DNA of 14,388 nt, taken from JBOFSR01 sp051651645. Its GTDB lineage: Bacteria > Spirochaetota > Spirochaetia > Treponematales > Treponemataceae. Positions 1 to 6,866 of this stretch are shown one piece after another. A model generated the notes under the pieces. The model worked only from the letters and a program-made list of their open reading frames with translations. It ran no database searches and was not told where the DNA came from. The DNA is taken from assembly GCA_051651645.1 (NCBI GenBank), contig JBOFSR010000011.1:1-14388 (forward strand). The letters run 5' to 3'. The position numbers and the translations under genes were made by a program. The first letter of the stretch is position 1. Every line of letters starts with the position of its first letter.

Positions 1-138
1 AAAAAGGACGAGGCACATTTTTTTAAGTTGATGGCTCAAGCTTACTTACGACTTGGTGATAAGAGTGCTGCCGATTTGTGTTTCCAAGAAGCGACAACGC
101 TAGATTCGAGTATAAAAGTTTCACAAAAAATCAATTAA
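1..138 (+). CDS. C-terminal end of a TPR-like protein (partial)
   Basis: Frame 1 is open from the first base to a TAA at 136-138 and encodes the last 45 residues of a protein that starts outside the window. The visible part contains a helix-turn-helix pattern typical of a tetratricopeptide repeat (LMAQAYLRLGDKSAADLCF, then EATTLDSS): small residues at the packing positions and a terminal D-S/P-like cap. TPRs are protein-protein interaction scaffolds, but 45 residues cannot reveal the partner or the full architecture. The next gene starts 74 bases downstream behind its own promoter, so the two may or may not be co-transcribed. Confidence 0.6.
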   Translation, partial: KKDEAHFFKLMAQAYLRLGDKSAADLCFQEATTLDSSIKVSQKIN

Positions 139-144
139 AATCTG

Positions 145-173
145 TTGTCAGAGCATACCTAATATTATAAAAT
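145..173 (+). promoter_or_regulatory. Candidate sigma70 promoter for the 682-aa gene-thyA-folA unit
   Basis: TTGTCA (145-150, 5 of 6 to consensus) and TAAAAT (168-173, 5 of 6) are separated by exactly 17 bases. The site lies just after the stop of the upstream TPR-like gene and about 40 bases before the next ATG. Transcription would start near 180. A slightly different -10 (TATAAA at 166-171, 15-base spacer) is also possible. Confidence 0.45.
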
Positions 174-212
174 AAAGCAGTCAGCAAGCTTTACACAAAC
201 AAGGATTGTTAT

Positions 213-2261
213 ATGGGAAATGAAAAAAAATCACTTTTAACTTTTGAACAAAAAGCACTAGAACGAACGCGAAAAAATATTGGCCACTTAACTGAAGACG
301 AAGCAAAAGCGATGATGCAAAAACTTGGCGGTGAGGTTGGCATTGGCGTAGAAAGTTCCGAAAAAAAAGAAATTCCTACAACGGCAAAAATTATAAACCG
401 TAAAGAAAAGAAAACTCAAGAGGGTGAAAAAAAATCCCCCGCCTCTGGACAAAAACAAGGCGTAAAAAGTGCTTCATCGACACAAAAAATTCGCATACCT
501 ATTCTCTCTGTGCAGCAAAGATCGGCTTTTCTTAAGCTTTATGTGCAAAATAAATATCGCATTATTTCAGTTTTCGATTTCTTTTTGTATAAAATTTCCA
601 GCTCAGACTCTTCAGAGAGTGCTTCAAAATACTTTACTCATACCATGCTGCGAAACTATCTAAGCCATGTTGAAAATTTTAGTTTTTCAATCATGAAAAT
701 AATTGATTTATTGCCTGCACCTATTCAACTTCGCATTGAAAAAGACGCTATTATCTACATGAAAATTTTACGCGTTGTCAAACATGCAAACCTAAAAGCT
801 CTCAACGATGAATTAAAAATCATACAAAAATATAACGGCAAAGTTTCAATTTCTGCCCTGTCGACCTTTATAAAATTGATGTATAAATACCTAATCAAAT
901 TGCTCTATCTTTCAGAAGCAAATATGATTTTAGCCCTTGAATCAGCTTGTGCGGAATTTGAAAAACACGTTCCCTTTGCCAGCAAGGACTTAAAACGCTT
1001 TACAAAAGATGCTCAAAAAGCATGGCGACTTGTTTACCATGAAGTAATCAAAGGCTTGTATCCTCTTTTAATGCGATTTTCGAGTACTGAATGCGTTTCA
1101 TACAATACATTTTTTGCTTCACACACGGGGAAGATTTTGAACTTTTTAGAAGTAACTCGATTTGAGCTTATAATTCCTGAAAAAACAAGTCTTTCTCAAA
1201 CATCGCTTGACTTAAAAGAAAGTTTTTCAGAGACGCAACCTTCCGCAGTAGAAAAACCAGAAAATAATAACGCAAGCACAGACAAGCAAGATGATCGTGA
1301 AAAACCTCAAGACAGCGAGGCTGAAGAAAAACAGCAATTGCGGGATGAGCTTCGGGCAAAAAGTTTTGCGTTTGCAAACCGAATGTTTCCCGAAGCAGGA
1401 TGGGAAAATCTTGACAATTTTCCAGATTTGTATCCTTATTTTCAGGACTTATTTGAAATGCCAGAGGGTTTTAATCTCATTGATAATTTTAATCCCATGC
1501 AGTTAATTCCGATTTTAGTGCATATTTTAGAAAATCTTTTTAGTGGGACGCATAAAATAGATTTTTTCCTGCCGGACTCAAGCGTTATAGATACCGACGA
1601 TTTTGAAAAAAGCATTCAGGATTGGTATCTTTTTAGAGTTACCCTGCTGGAAGATACTTACTATCCGCTACTTATTGATTATGTAAATAATATTTACTCA
1701 GATAAGGAATTTTATAAATCGCCGTATGGTCGAAAAAAGCTTGTTACAATCTTGTGGTATCAGCAAACTCATTTTTTGCCATATGCAAAATTTGAATTAA
1801 ATTACATGGAAAATGAAACAAAAAAACAGTTATCACAAATTTTTTACCAACAAGTTTCATCGCTCACAAGTGTTTTTACTCAGCTGTCTGCAAATATTGA
1901 TACCGCCTTGCAAAAATCAAAGGGAAAGCCTGAGGGAAGAGTTGAAGGCGTTCTAAATCCTTGGACAACATATACCTTTGCCTTGCAAACTAGCACTTCA
2001 CGACGACTTAATGTGCTTTTAGGCGGCAAAAATTCCAACGCATTAACGAACGCAAATTTGATCAAAGCAATCACGTGCTACTTGCAAATTCTGCATTGGT
2101 GGATAAACGATATTCAAAGTCCTGCGTATGCAACAGCCCTTGATTTACCGTACAGACGCGATCAATTGAATGATCCCGTTTTTAGCGTTCCCTTACGAAC
2201 AGATGTGAAAGAAATTTTTGTAAATCATATAAAAAATCTTGTAAAGGAAAATACACAATGA
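213..2261 (+). CDS. Conserved-type hypothetical protein, 682 aa, unknown function
   Basis: I do not recognise this protein. The start is supported by AAGGA at 201-205, seven bases before the ATG. There is no signal peptide and no convincing membrane segment, so it is probably cytoplasmic. Residues 1-45 are charged and helical. Residues 46-95 form a Lys/Glu/Ser-rich low-complexity linker. Residues 95-325 form a helical domain rich in aromatic and Leu/Ile residues. Residues 325-380 form a second acidic linker (Glu, Asp, Gln, Asn). Residues 380-682 form a second domain with many Trp/Tyr/Phe residues, for example LNPWTTYTFALQ and ILHWWIND. The layout, two folded blocks joined by disordered linkers, resembles lineage-specific spirochaete proteins. 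The stop codon overlaps the thyA start by 4 bp (ATGA), so the gene is translationally coupled to thyA-folA, but nothing in the sequence links it mechanistically to folate metabolism. Confidence 0.85.
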   Translation: MGNEKKSLLTFEQKALERTRKNIGHLTEDEAKAMMQKLGGEVGIGVESSEKKEIPTTAKIINRKEKKTQEGEKKSPASGQKQGVKSASSTQKIRIPILSVQQRSAFLKLYVQNKYRIISVFDFFLYKISSSDSSESASKYFTHTMLRNYLSHVENFSFSIMKIIDLLPAPIQLRIEKDAIIYMKILRVVKHANLKALNDELKIIQKYNGKVSISALSTFIKLMYKYLIKLLYLSEANMILALESACAEFEKHVPFASKDLKRFTKDAQKAWRLVYHEVIKGLYPLLMRFSSTECVSYNTFFASHTGKILNFLEVTRFELIIPEKTSLSQTSLDLKESFSETQPSAVEKPENNNASTDKQDDREKPQDSEAEEKQQLRDELRAKSFAFANRMFPEAGWENLDNFPDLYPYFQDLFEMPEGFNLIDNFNPMQLIPILVHILENLFSGTHKIDFFLPDSSVIDTDDFEKSIQDWYLFRVTLLEDTYYPLLIDYVNNIYSDKEFYKSPYGRKKLVTILWYQQTHFLPYAKFELNYMENETKKQLSQIFYQQVSSLTSVFTQLSANIDTALQKSKGKPEGRVEGVLNPWTTYTFALQTSTSRRLNVLLGGKNSNALTNANLIKAITCYLQILHWWINDIQSPAYATALDLPYRRDQLNDPVFSVPLRTDVKEIFVNHIKNLVKENTQ

Positions 2262-3088
2262 GCAAAGCCGATTTAGTTTTTATTCAAAACTGCAAAGACA
2301 TTTTAGAAAAAGGCTACTGGGATACAGACCAAAACGTTCGCCCTCGCTGGGAAGATGGAACGCCCGCACATACTGTCAAACTATTTGGCGTTGTCAATCG
2401 CTACAACCTAGAAGAGGAGTTTCCAATTCTTACAATTAGACGAACGGCTTTCAAATCATCCATTGATGAGATTTTATGGATTTGGCAAAAAAAATCAAAT
2501 AATGTAAAAGAATTAAATAGTCATATTTGGGATTTGTGGGCAGATGAATCAGGCAGCATCGGAAAAGCGTATGGCCACCAGCTGAGCATAAAGCATAAAT
2601 ACGCAGAGGGTAGTTTTGATCAAGTTGATCGTGTGTTATTTGACTTAAAAAAGAATCCTGCCTCTCGACGAATTATGACAAACATCTATGTTCACAATGA
2701 TTTACATGAAATGAATCTTTATCCGTGTGCATATAGTATGACGTTTAATGTTTCTGGTAATAAGCTCAATGCCATTCTCAATCAGCGGTCGCAAGATATG
2801 CTTGTCGCTAATAACTGGAATGTTGTGCAGTATGCAGCCCTTGTGCATTTATTTGCAAAAGTGAGTAACTTAATCCCAGGGGAACTCATGCATGTCATTG
2901 CTGACGCCCATATTTATGACCGTCACATTCCCCTTGTTAAAACAATTTTGCAAAATCCGTTACATGAAGCACCTGACTTTTCACTTAATGATTCTCTAAG
3001 CGATTTTTATAAAGCGACAGTTGAAGACTTTTACCTCAAAAACTATGAGTTTAGCACGCTTGAAGCACGGATTCCTGTGGCAATATGA
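2258..3088 (+). CDS. thyA: Thymidylate synthase (ThyA)
   Basis: Makes dTMP from dUMP with 5,10-methylene-tetrahydrofolate as one-carbon donor and reductant, releasing dihydrofolate (cytoplasmic, EC 2.1.1.45). The 276 residues match the classical ThyA length (about 264-280). Visible motifs are GTPAHTVKLFGV (34-45), the catalytic Cys157 in NLYPCAYSM, the dUMP-phosphate motif QRSQDML (176-182), NNWNVVQYAALVH with the dUMP-binding Asn188, and the ADAHIYDRH segment (215-223) whose His218/Tyr220 contact the nucleotide. A residue other than His follows the catalytic Cys, and there is a long RSQDM-type loop. Both recall the Bacillus subtilis ThyA/phage phi3T branch rather than the E. coli branch. AAAGGA at 2243-2248 lies nine bases before the ATG. 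The gene overlaps the upstream and downstream genes by 4 bp each, placing it mid-operon before folA. Confidence 0.97.
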   Translation: MSKADLVFIQNCKDILEKGYWDTDQNVRPRWEDGTPAHTVKLFGVVNRYNLEEEFPILTIRRTAFKSSIDEILWIWQKKSNNVKELNSHIWDLWADESGSIGKAYGHQLSIKHKYAEGSFDQVDRVLFDLKKNPASRRIMTNIYVHNDLHEMNLYPCAYSMTFNVSGNKLNAILNQRSQDMLVANNWNVVQYAALVHLFAKVSNLIPGELMHVIADAHIYDRHIPLVKTILQNPLHEAPDFSLNDSLSDFYKATVEDFYLKNYEFSTLEARIPVAI

Positions 3089-3576
3089 AAATAACTGCTA
3101 TTTTATCTGCAACAGAAGACGGCGGAATTGGTTATAACGGAAACCTTTTATACCGAATTAGTGCCGATTTAAAACGATTCAAAGAAATTACTTCAAATAA
3201 TATTGTTATAATGGGATACAAAACCTTTGAATCGCTCAACCTTAAACCGCTGCCAAATCGAGTAAATATCGTGCTTACAAGAAAAACTGGCATGCCCACT
3301 GCTGAAAATTTGTTTTTTTGCTCAACGCTTGAACAAACCCTCATCCTTGCGAAAAACTATCCGCAAAAAGAAATATTTATTATTGGAGGGCAAAGCGTTT
3401 ACGAGCAATTTTTACCGCATTGCACCGACGTTTTGCTCACTCGTATTCACACAAAAACTCCTGCAGATGCATTTTTTTTCCCGCTTGATGAAAAATGGTC
3501 ACTCAGTGAGCAATCGCAAAAGCAAACAGAAAACAATGTTGATTTTACCTATGAACATTGGAAGCGTAACCTTTGA
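3085..3576 (+). CDS. folA: Dihydrofolate reductase (FolA)
   Basis: Reduces dihydrofolate to tetrahydrofolate with NADPH (EC 1.5.1.3) and so recycles the dihydrofolate released by ThyA encoded immediately upstream. The 163-residue length is normal. Visible elements are the N-terminal strand MKITAILSATEDGGIGYNG, the catalytic acid Asp28 in SADLKRFK with Phe32, the VIMGYKTFESL cofactor segment (41-51), PLPNRVNIVL with the folate glutamate-binding Arg59, the IIGGQSVYEQFLP glycine motif (99-111) and the C-terminal strand YEHWKRNL. Two positions are odd: the near-invariant Trp of the Met20 loop is Tyr23, and the Arg that usually follows MG is Tyr45. The start overlaps the thyA stop by 4 bp with no clear own ribosome binding site, so translation is probably coupled. 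Confidence 0.95.
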   Translation: MKITAILSATEDGGIGYNGNLLYRISADLKRFKEITSNNIVIMGYKTFESLNLKPLPNRVNIVLTRKTGMPTAENLFFCSTLEQTLILAKNYPQKEIFIIGGQSVYEQFLPHCTDVLLTRIHTKTPADAFFFPLDEKWSLSEQSQKQTENNVDFTYEHWKRNL

Positions 3577-3604
3577 CAATCACTTTGCAACCAAGAATTC
3601 TCCC

Positions 3605-3633
3605 TTGTGATTTTTTCTCCCTCGTGATAGTAT
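3605..3633 (+). promoter_or_regulatory. Candidate extended -10 promoter giving a leaderless xseA mRNA
   Basis: TTGTGA (3605-3610), a 17-base spacer and TAGTAT (3628-3633), with the extended -10 TG dinucleotide at 3625-3626. The -10 ends six bases before the xseA ATG, so the expected start of transcription falls at the ATG. No Shine-Dalgarno-like sequence lies between. Each hexamer is only 4 of 6, so this rests on spacing, the TG element and the lack of an RBS. Confidence 0.35.
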
Positions 3634-3639
3634 CAATGT

Positions 3640-4869
3640 ATGAGTGAATTAGATTTATCATTTGAAAAGTTAATAAAAGAACAAGTTTTTTCAATCTCTG
3701 GTATCACCGAAGTGATTAAAACCATGCTTGAAGGCTCTTTTTCCGATATAACACTTGAAGGTGAAATTTCAAATTACCGCCCGTCAAGTACTGGGCATTT
3801 ATATTTTTCACTCAAAGATGAAAATGCCATGATTAGTGCGGTTTTTTTTAAGGGCAAAAGTCGTTATCTTTCTTTTATTCCCAAAGATGGCTTAAAAGTC
3901 AAAGTTACAGGAACGCTCTCTGTTTATGCTCAGCGCGGAACGTATCAAATTATTGTAAATACAATGGAGCAAGCGGGCGTTGGCGACATTTTGCAAGTTC
4001 TTGAGGAACGCAAAAAAAAGCTGGCGAGCGAGGGGCTTTTTGATTCTGAGCGAAAGAAAGCCTTGCCTAAATATCCAAAAACGATTGGCGTTGTTACAAG
4101 TCCAACGGGAGCCGCTCTCCGTGATATTTTGCAAATTGCCCAACGGCGAAACGATTCTATCAATGTGATTATCTTTCCGTGTGCGGTGCAAGGCGATGAG
4201 GCGGCAACAGCGATTGCACGGCAAATAAAATGTGCAAATGATTTTAACCTTGTTGATGTTTTAATTATTGGGCGCGGTGGCGGATCCCTTGAAGATTTAT
4301 TACCGTTTTCCGAAGAGTGCGTCGTGCGAGCAATTGCGGAGTCTGTAATTCCAACAATTAGTGCCGTCGGTCATGAAATTGATACTTCGTTAAGTGATTA
4401 TGCAGCCGATATGCGCGCTCCAACTCCATCAGCTGCTGCAGAGCTTGCCATTCCACTAAAAAATGAGCTCATTGATTTTATTCAGTATTCAATGGATGAT
4501 TTGCAGCAAACCGTTGAAGCTCGCCTTGAGCGTCTACGATTTATGTTACACTCCTTTTCTATTGATAATATGGAGTTGCGATTTCGTTCCATAGAGCAGC
4601 CATTACTGCAACGCCTTGATGATGCAAAGGAAAACCTTCTTCTTTCAACAAAATTGCGACTTAGTAATTTTAGCCAGATTTTAGCCCTTGCAACACAAAA
4701 GCTCATTGAATCAAATCCTACAGAAATCCTCAAACGGGGATTTTCAATTGTTCGAAATCCTCAAACAAAAAAAATAATAAGCAACGCAAACCAAGTTCAA
4801 AATAACGAGGAGTTAGAAATTATTCCGTCAAGTGGAAAAATTATGGTAAAAGTTGAAAGCACAAGCTAA
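3640..4869 (+). CDS. xseA: Exodeoxyribonuclease VII large subunit (XseA)
   Basis: Catalytic subunit of exonuclease VII, which degrades single-stranded DNA in both directions to oligonucleotides in repair and recombination. It normally works with several copies of the small XseB subunit. The 409 residues fit the family (about 400-460). Domains in order: an N-terminal OB-fold (about 20-115) with ITLEGEISNYRPSSTGHLYF; the catalytic region with GVVTSPTGAALRDI (150-163), GRGGGSLEDLLPF (211-223) and the His245/Asp248 block GHEIDTSLSDYAADMRAPTP (244-263); a coiled-coil XseB-binding region (about 275-360); and the C-terminal LKRGFSIV motif (364-371). No xseB-like small ORF follows within the window. 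The start has no recognisable ribosome binding site but sits right behind a -10-like element (see the promoter at 3605-3633). Confidence 0.96.
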   Translation: MSELDLSFEKLIKEQVFSISGITEVIKTMLEGSFSDITLEGEISNYRPSSTGHLYFSLKDENAMISAVFFKGKSRYLSFIPKDGLKVKVTGTLSVYAQRGTYQIIVNTMEQAGVGDILQVLEERKKKLASEGLFDSERKKALPKYPKTIGVVTSPTGAALRDILQIAQRRNDSINVIIFPCAVQGDEAATAIARQIKCANDFNLVDVLIIGRGGGSLEDLLPFSEECVVRAIAESVIPTISAVGHEIDTSLSDYAADMRAPTPSAAAELAIPLKNELIDFIQYSMDDLQQTVEARLERLRFMLHSFSIDNMELRFRSIEQPLLQRLDDAKENLLLSTKLRLSNFSQILALATQKLIESNPTEILKRGFSIVRNPQTKKIISNANQVQNNEELEIIPSSGKIMVKVESTS

Positions 4870-4882
4870 TCCTCCTGTAAAA

Positions 4883-4901
4883 TCTTATTGTAAGAGTTTT
4901 T
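4883..4901 (+). terminator. Weak hairpin plus T-run after xseA
   Basis: TCTTA-TTG-TAAGA (4883-4895) forms a 5-bp stem followed by GTTTTT (4896-4901), 13 bases after the xseA stop. The stem is short and entirely A/T apart from one G-C pair. The same bases contain the -35-like TTGTAA of the next promoter, so the match may be fortuitous. Confidence 0.22.
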
Positions 4902-4916
4902 GTAGCGTGCTATATT
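4888..4916 (+). promoter_or_regulatory. Candidate extended -10 promoter giving a leaderless mRNA for the XdhC-family gene
   Basis: TTGTAA (4888-4893), a 17-base spacer and TATATT (4911-4916, 5 of 6), with TG at 4908-4909 in the extended -10 position. The -10 ends six bases before the ATG at 4923, the same geometry as upstream of xseA. No Shine-Dalgarno sequence is visible. Confidence 0.42.
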
Positions 4917-4922
4917 TTTGCT

Positions 4923-6077
4923 ATGTATGATTGCACCGCTTTTTATGAAAACCTTAAAAATCACTATTTTGACGCAGAAAGTGCGGTTTTAATCACCGCC
5001 TTACAGGCTAATTCCAGCCCTGATTCGAAAATTCCTGCAAAAACTGATTCCCTTTTAAGTGAAAAAATCTTTCTTTATAACGACAAAGCCCTTTTTTCAA
5101 GTAATGCGATTAAAGAGTTTTATCTTAAAAACAAAAACCTCCTTGATCATAACACCGCTACAGGCGTAGTTGACGGCATAAATATTTTTGTAGAAAAACT
5201 TGGTCAAAAACCGCAGCTTGTTTTATGCGGAGGCGGGCATATTGCACAAAGCCTTTGCCCTATTGGCTCGATGCTTGGGTTTGATGTGATTATTCTTGAT
5301 GACCGTGCAGAGTTTGCCAGTAAAGAGCTGTTTCCAACGGCAAAACATATTCTGTGTGGGGATTTTCAGCAGAGTTTACAATCGCTTCAGTCAAAAGAAA
5401 GTTCGTATTTTGTAATTATAACGCGTGGCCATGTTGCAGACAGATTGTGCCTGTCAGAGATTATACCGCACAAAAGTGCCTATGTTGGCATGATTGGAAG
5501 TCGTACAAAAACAAAGCTTGTTTTTGAGTATATGAAAACGCTTGGTTATAGCGACGATCAACTTGGGCGAGTGCATACGCCAATTGGGCTTTCCATAGGA
5601 GCAAAAACTCCGTGCGAAATTGCCGTTAGTATTGCAGCACAAATCATTGATGTTAAATACAAAGCTGGTTGTTCATCATACTTTTCTGCAGATTTTTTTG
5701 AATCTTTATTAAAAAATGACTGCGTTTTAGCAACCGTTATTCAAAAAACAGGCTCTGTTCCTACAACGATTGGCTCAAGAATGATTATTTCGCAGGCAGG
5801 AAGGGTTTTTGGCACTGTTGGAGGCGGCAAGATTGAGTTTGAGGCAATTACACAAGGACAAGACTTACTAAGCCGAGAAACACTTGGGCAATCAAAAGAA
5901 AACACAAAACCTTTCATTTTGTCGTACGCAATGACAAATAAAGATGCGAGCGAAGCTGCAATGACGTGTGGCGGTACAGTAGAATTACTCCTTGAAATAT
6001 TGCACCACAATAAGCAGAGACTGATATCGGCAAGAGAAAGCAAACGTAAGTACCCTTTAAAAAACCACTTAGCCTAG
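4923..6077 (+). CDS. XdhC/CoxI-family protein (molybdenum hydroxylase maturation type), unusual domain order
   Basis: XdhC-family proteins bind molybdenum cofactor and help sulfurate and insert it into xanthine dehydrogenase-type hydroxylases. That role is family knowledge; no hydroxylase gene is present here. The usual order is a CoxI-type domain followed by a Rossmann domain. This 384-residue protein shows the Rossmann XdhC_C domain first (about 95-245: LVLCGGGHIAQSL at 99-111, ILDDRAEFA, then HTPIGLSIGAKTPCEIAVSI at 218-237). A complete CoxI domain follows (about 265-360: VLATVIQKTGSVPTTIGSRM, FGTVGGGKIEFEA at 296-308, MTCGG at 347-351). Residues 20-93 look like a decayed extra CoxI domain: AVLITALQANSSPDSKIPAK and GVVDGINIFVEKL occupy the expected positions but have lost the GSxP and CGG residues. 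The last 20 or so residues are basic and match nothing I know. No ribosome binding site is visible. Confidence 0.85.
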   Translation: MYDCTAFYENLKNHYFDAESAVLITALQANSSPDSKIPAKTDSLLSEKIFLYNDKALFSSNAIKEFYLKNKNLLDHNTATGVVDGINIFVEKLGQKPQLVLCGGGHIAQSLCPIGSMLGFDVIILDDRAEFASKELFPTAKHILCGDFQQSLQSLQSKESSYFVIITRGHVADRLCLSEIIPHKSAYVGMIGSRTKTKLVFEYMKTLGYSDDQLGRVHTPIGLSIGAKTPCEIAVSIAAQIIDVKYKAGCSSYFSADFFESLLKNDCVLATVIQKTGSVPTTIGSRMIISQAGRVFGTVGGGKIEFEAITQGQDLLSRETLGQSKENTKPFILSYAMTNKDASEAAMTCGGTVELLLEILHHNKQRLISARESKRKYPLKNHLA

Positions 6078-6081
6078 TCGC

Positions 6082-6110
6082 TTGACAACTCAAAAAATTG
6101 CGATTATAAT
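6082..6110 (+). promoter_or_regulatory. Perfect consensus sigma70 promoter of the DUF6994-DUF262 cassette
   Basis: TTGACA (6082-6087) and TATAAT (6105-6110) match consensus at all twelve positions, and the spacer is exactly 17 bases. The site begins five bases after the stop of the XdhC-family gene and precedes the next start by about 35 bases. It is the strongest-looking promoter in the window and suggests the two-gene cassette is transcribed independently of its neighbours. Confidence 0.8.
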
Positions 6111-6133
6111 TTTATCCAAAATAATAAGTTTTT

Positions 6134-6140
6134 AAAGGAG
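6134..6140 (+). promoter_or_regulatory. Strong ribosome binding site deciding the DUF6994-gene start
   Basis: AAAGGAG (6134-6140) is followed by two adjacent ATG codons at 6144 and 6147. The spacing is three bases to the first and six to the second, so the second ATG is the more likely start. Confidence 0.6.
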
Positions 6141-6146
6141 ATAATG

Positions 6147-6827
6147 ATGAAAATTGACATAGATTTTGATTTTCGAAAAGATAGCAAAGGTGGCGATCCA
6201 GATAAAGATAGTTTAAAGCTGTATGAAGCACATAAAATCTTGTGGAGCAAACCATTACCCTGCGGAAAAAGTTTTGAAATGAATATTATAAATGAAGGAA
6301 GGCTTTTACTAGCAAATAATTTATGTGATAATTTTTCAAGTGATAGAATGTGCCCGCACTTTGTTGGAAAGTATAATGGAAAATTTGATGGCTGGTTGAC
6401 AGACTTAGAAGGTGACGAATTAAAATATAAAGTGCGTACAATTGGCGGTCATATAATTTTTCCAGCCCATATGAAAGATGGATTTACTGTAAATCAAGAA
6501 AGAGGTATAAATGGAACTATTTCTGATCGATTTGATTTGACACTAGAATGTATTAGACGTTTTTATCAAGGAGAGCAAAGTCCGCTCTATGATGTACTTG
6601 CTCGGTACAAAGATTTTTTTGATTTATTTGTCGACTTCAAAGGCTATATAGAATTCTTTTTGTTGCAAGATTTTGTAGACAGTACAGGGCTGATTAAATT
6701 CTCATTGCCCTTTGATGATTTCAAACGAGATGCTTTACCACAAACAGAAGATGAATATAAACAGTACAAAAATCATGTTATCAGTTTAATTGATTTGAGA
6801 AACAAGAGAATCGCAGAAAGTTTGTAA
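6147..6827 (+). CDS. DUF6994-family protein, putative partner of the downstream DUF262 nuclease
   Basis: The sequence matches my recollection of the DUF6994 family. It has an N-terminal IDIDFDFRKDSKGGDPD stretch, then LYEAHKILWSKPLPCGKSFEM, a central IIFPAHMKDGFTVNQERG segment, and the well-kept block DRFDLTLECIRRFYQGE continuing into LYDVLARYKDFFDLF and FKGYIEFFLLQDFVD. The C-terminus ends in LIDLRNKRIAESL. There is no signal peptide or membrane span. The family's molecular function is not known to me; its members are compact, cytosolic proteins of about 220-260 residues, which this fits (226 residues from the second ATG). It follows a consensus promoter and is separated by 39 bases from the nuclease-like gene. 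I infer that the two form a functional pair, with this protein as a companion, sensor or regulator; that role is a guess. Confidence 0.8.
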   Translation: MKIDIDFDFRKDSKGGDPDKDSLKLYEAHKILWSKPLPCGKSFEMNIINEGRLLLANNLCDNFSSDRMCPHFVGKYNGKFDGWLTDLEGDELKYKVRTIGGHIIFPAHMKDGFTVNQERGINGTISDRFDLTLECIRRFYQGEQSPLYDVLARYKDFFDLFVDFKGYIEFFLLQDFVDSTGLIKFSLPFDDFKRDALPQTEDEYKQYKNHVISLIDLRNKRIAESL

Positions 6828-6866
6828 GTAAATAGATCATTCAAACAATTTTTTTAAAGGAAATTC

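Noticed and set aside
3892..4224. Long minus-strand open frames inside xseA
   Set aside because: They overlap the strongly conserved catalytic region of XseA, are Arg/Cys/Ser-rich and resemble no protein.
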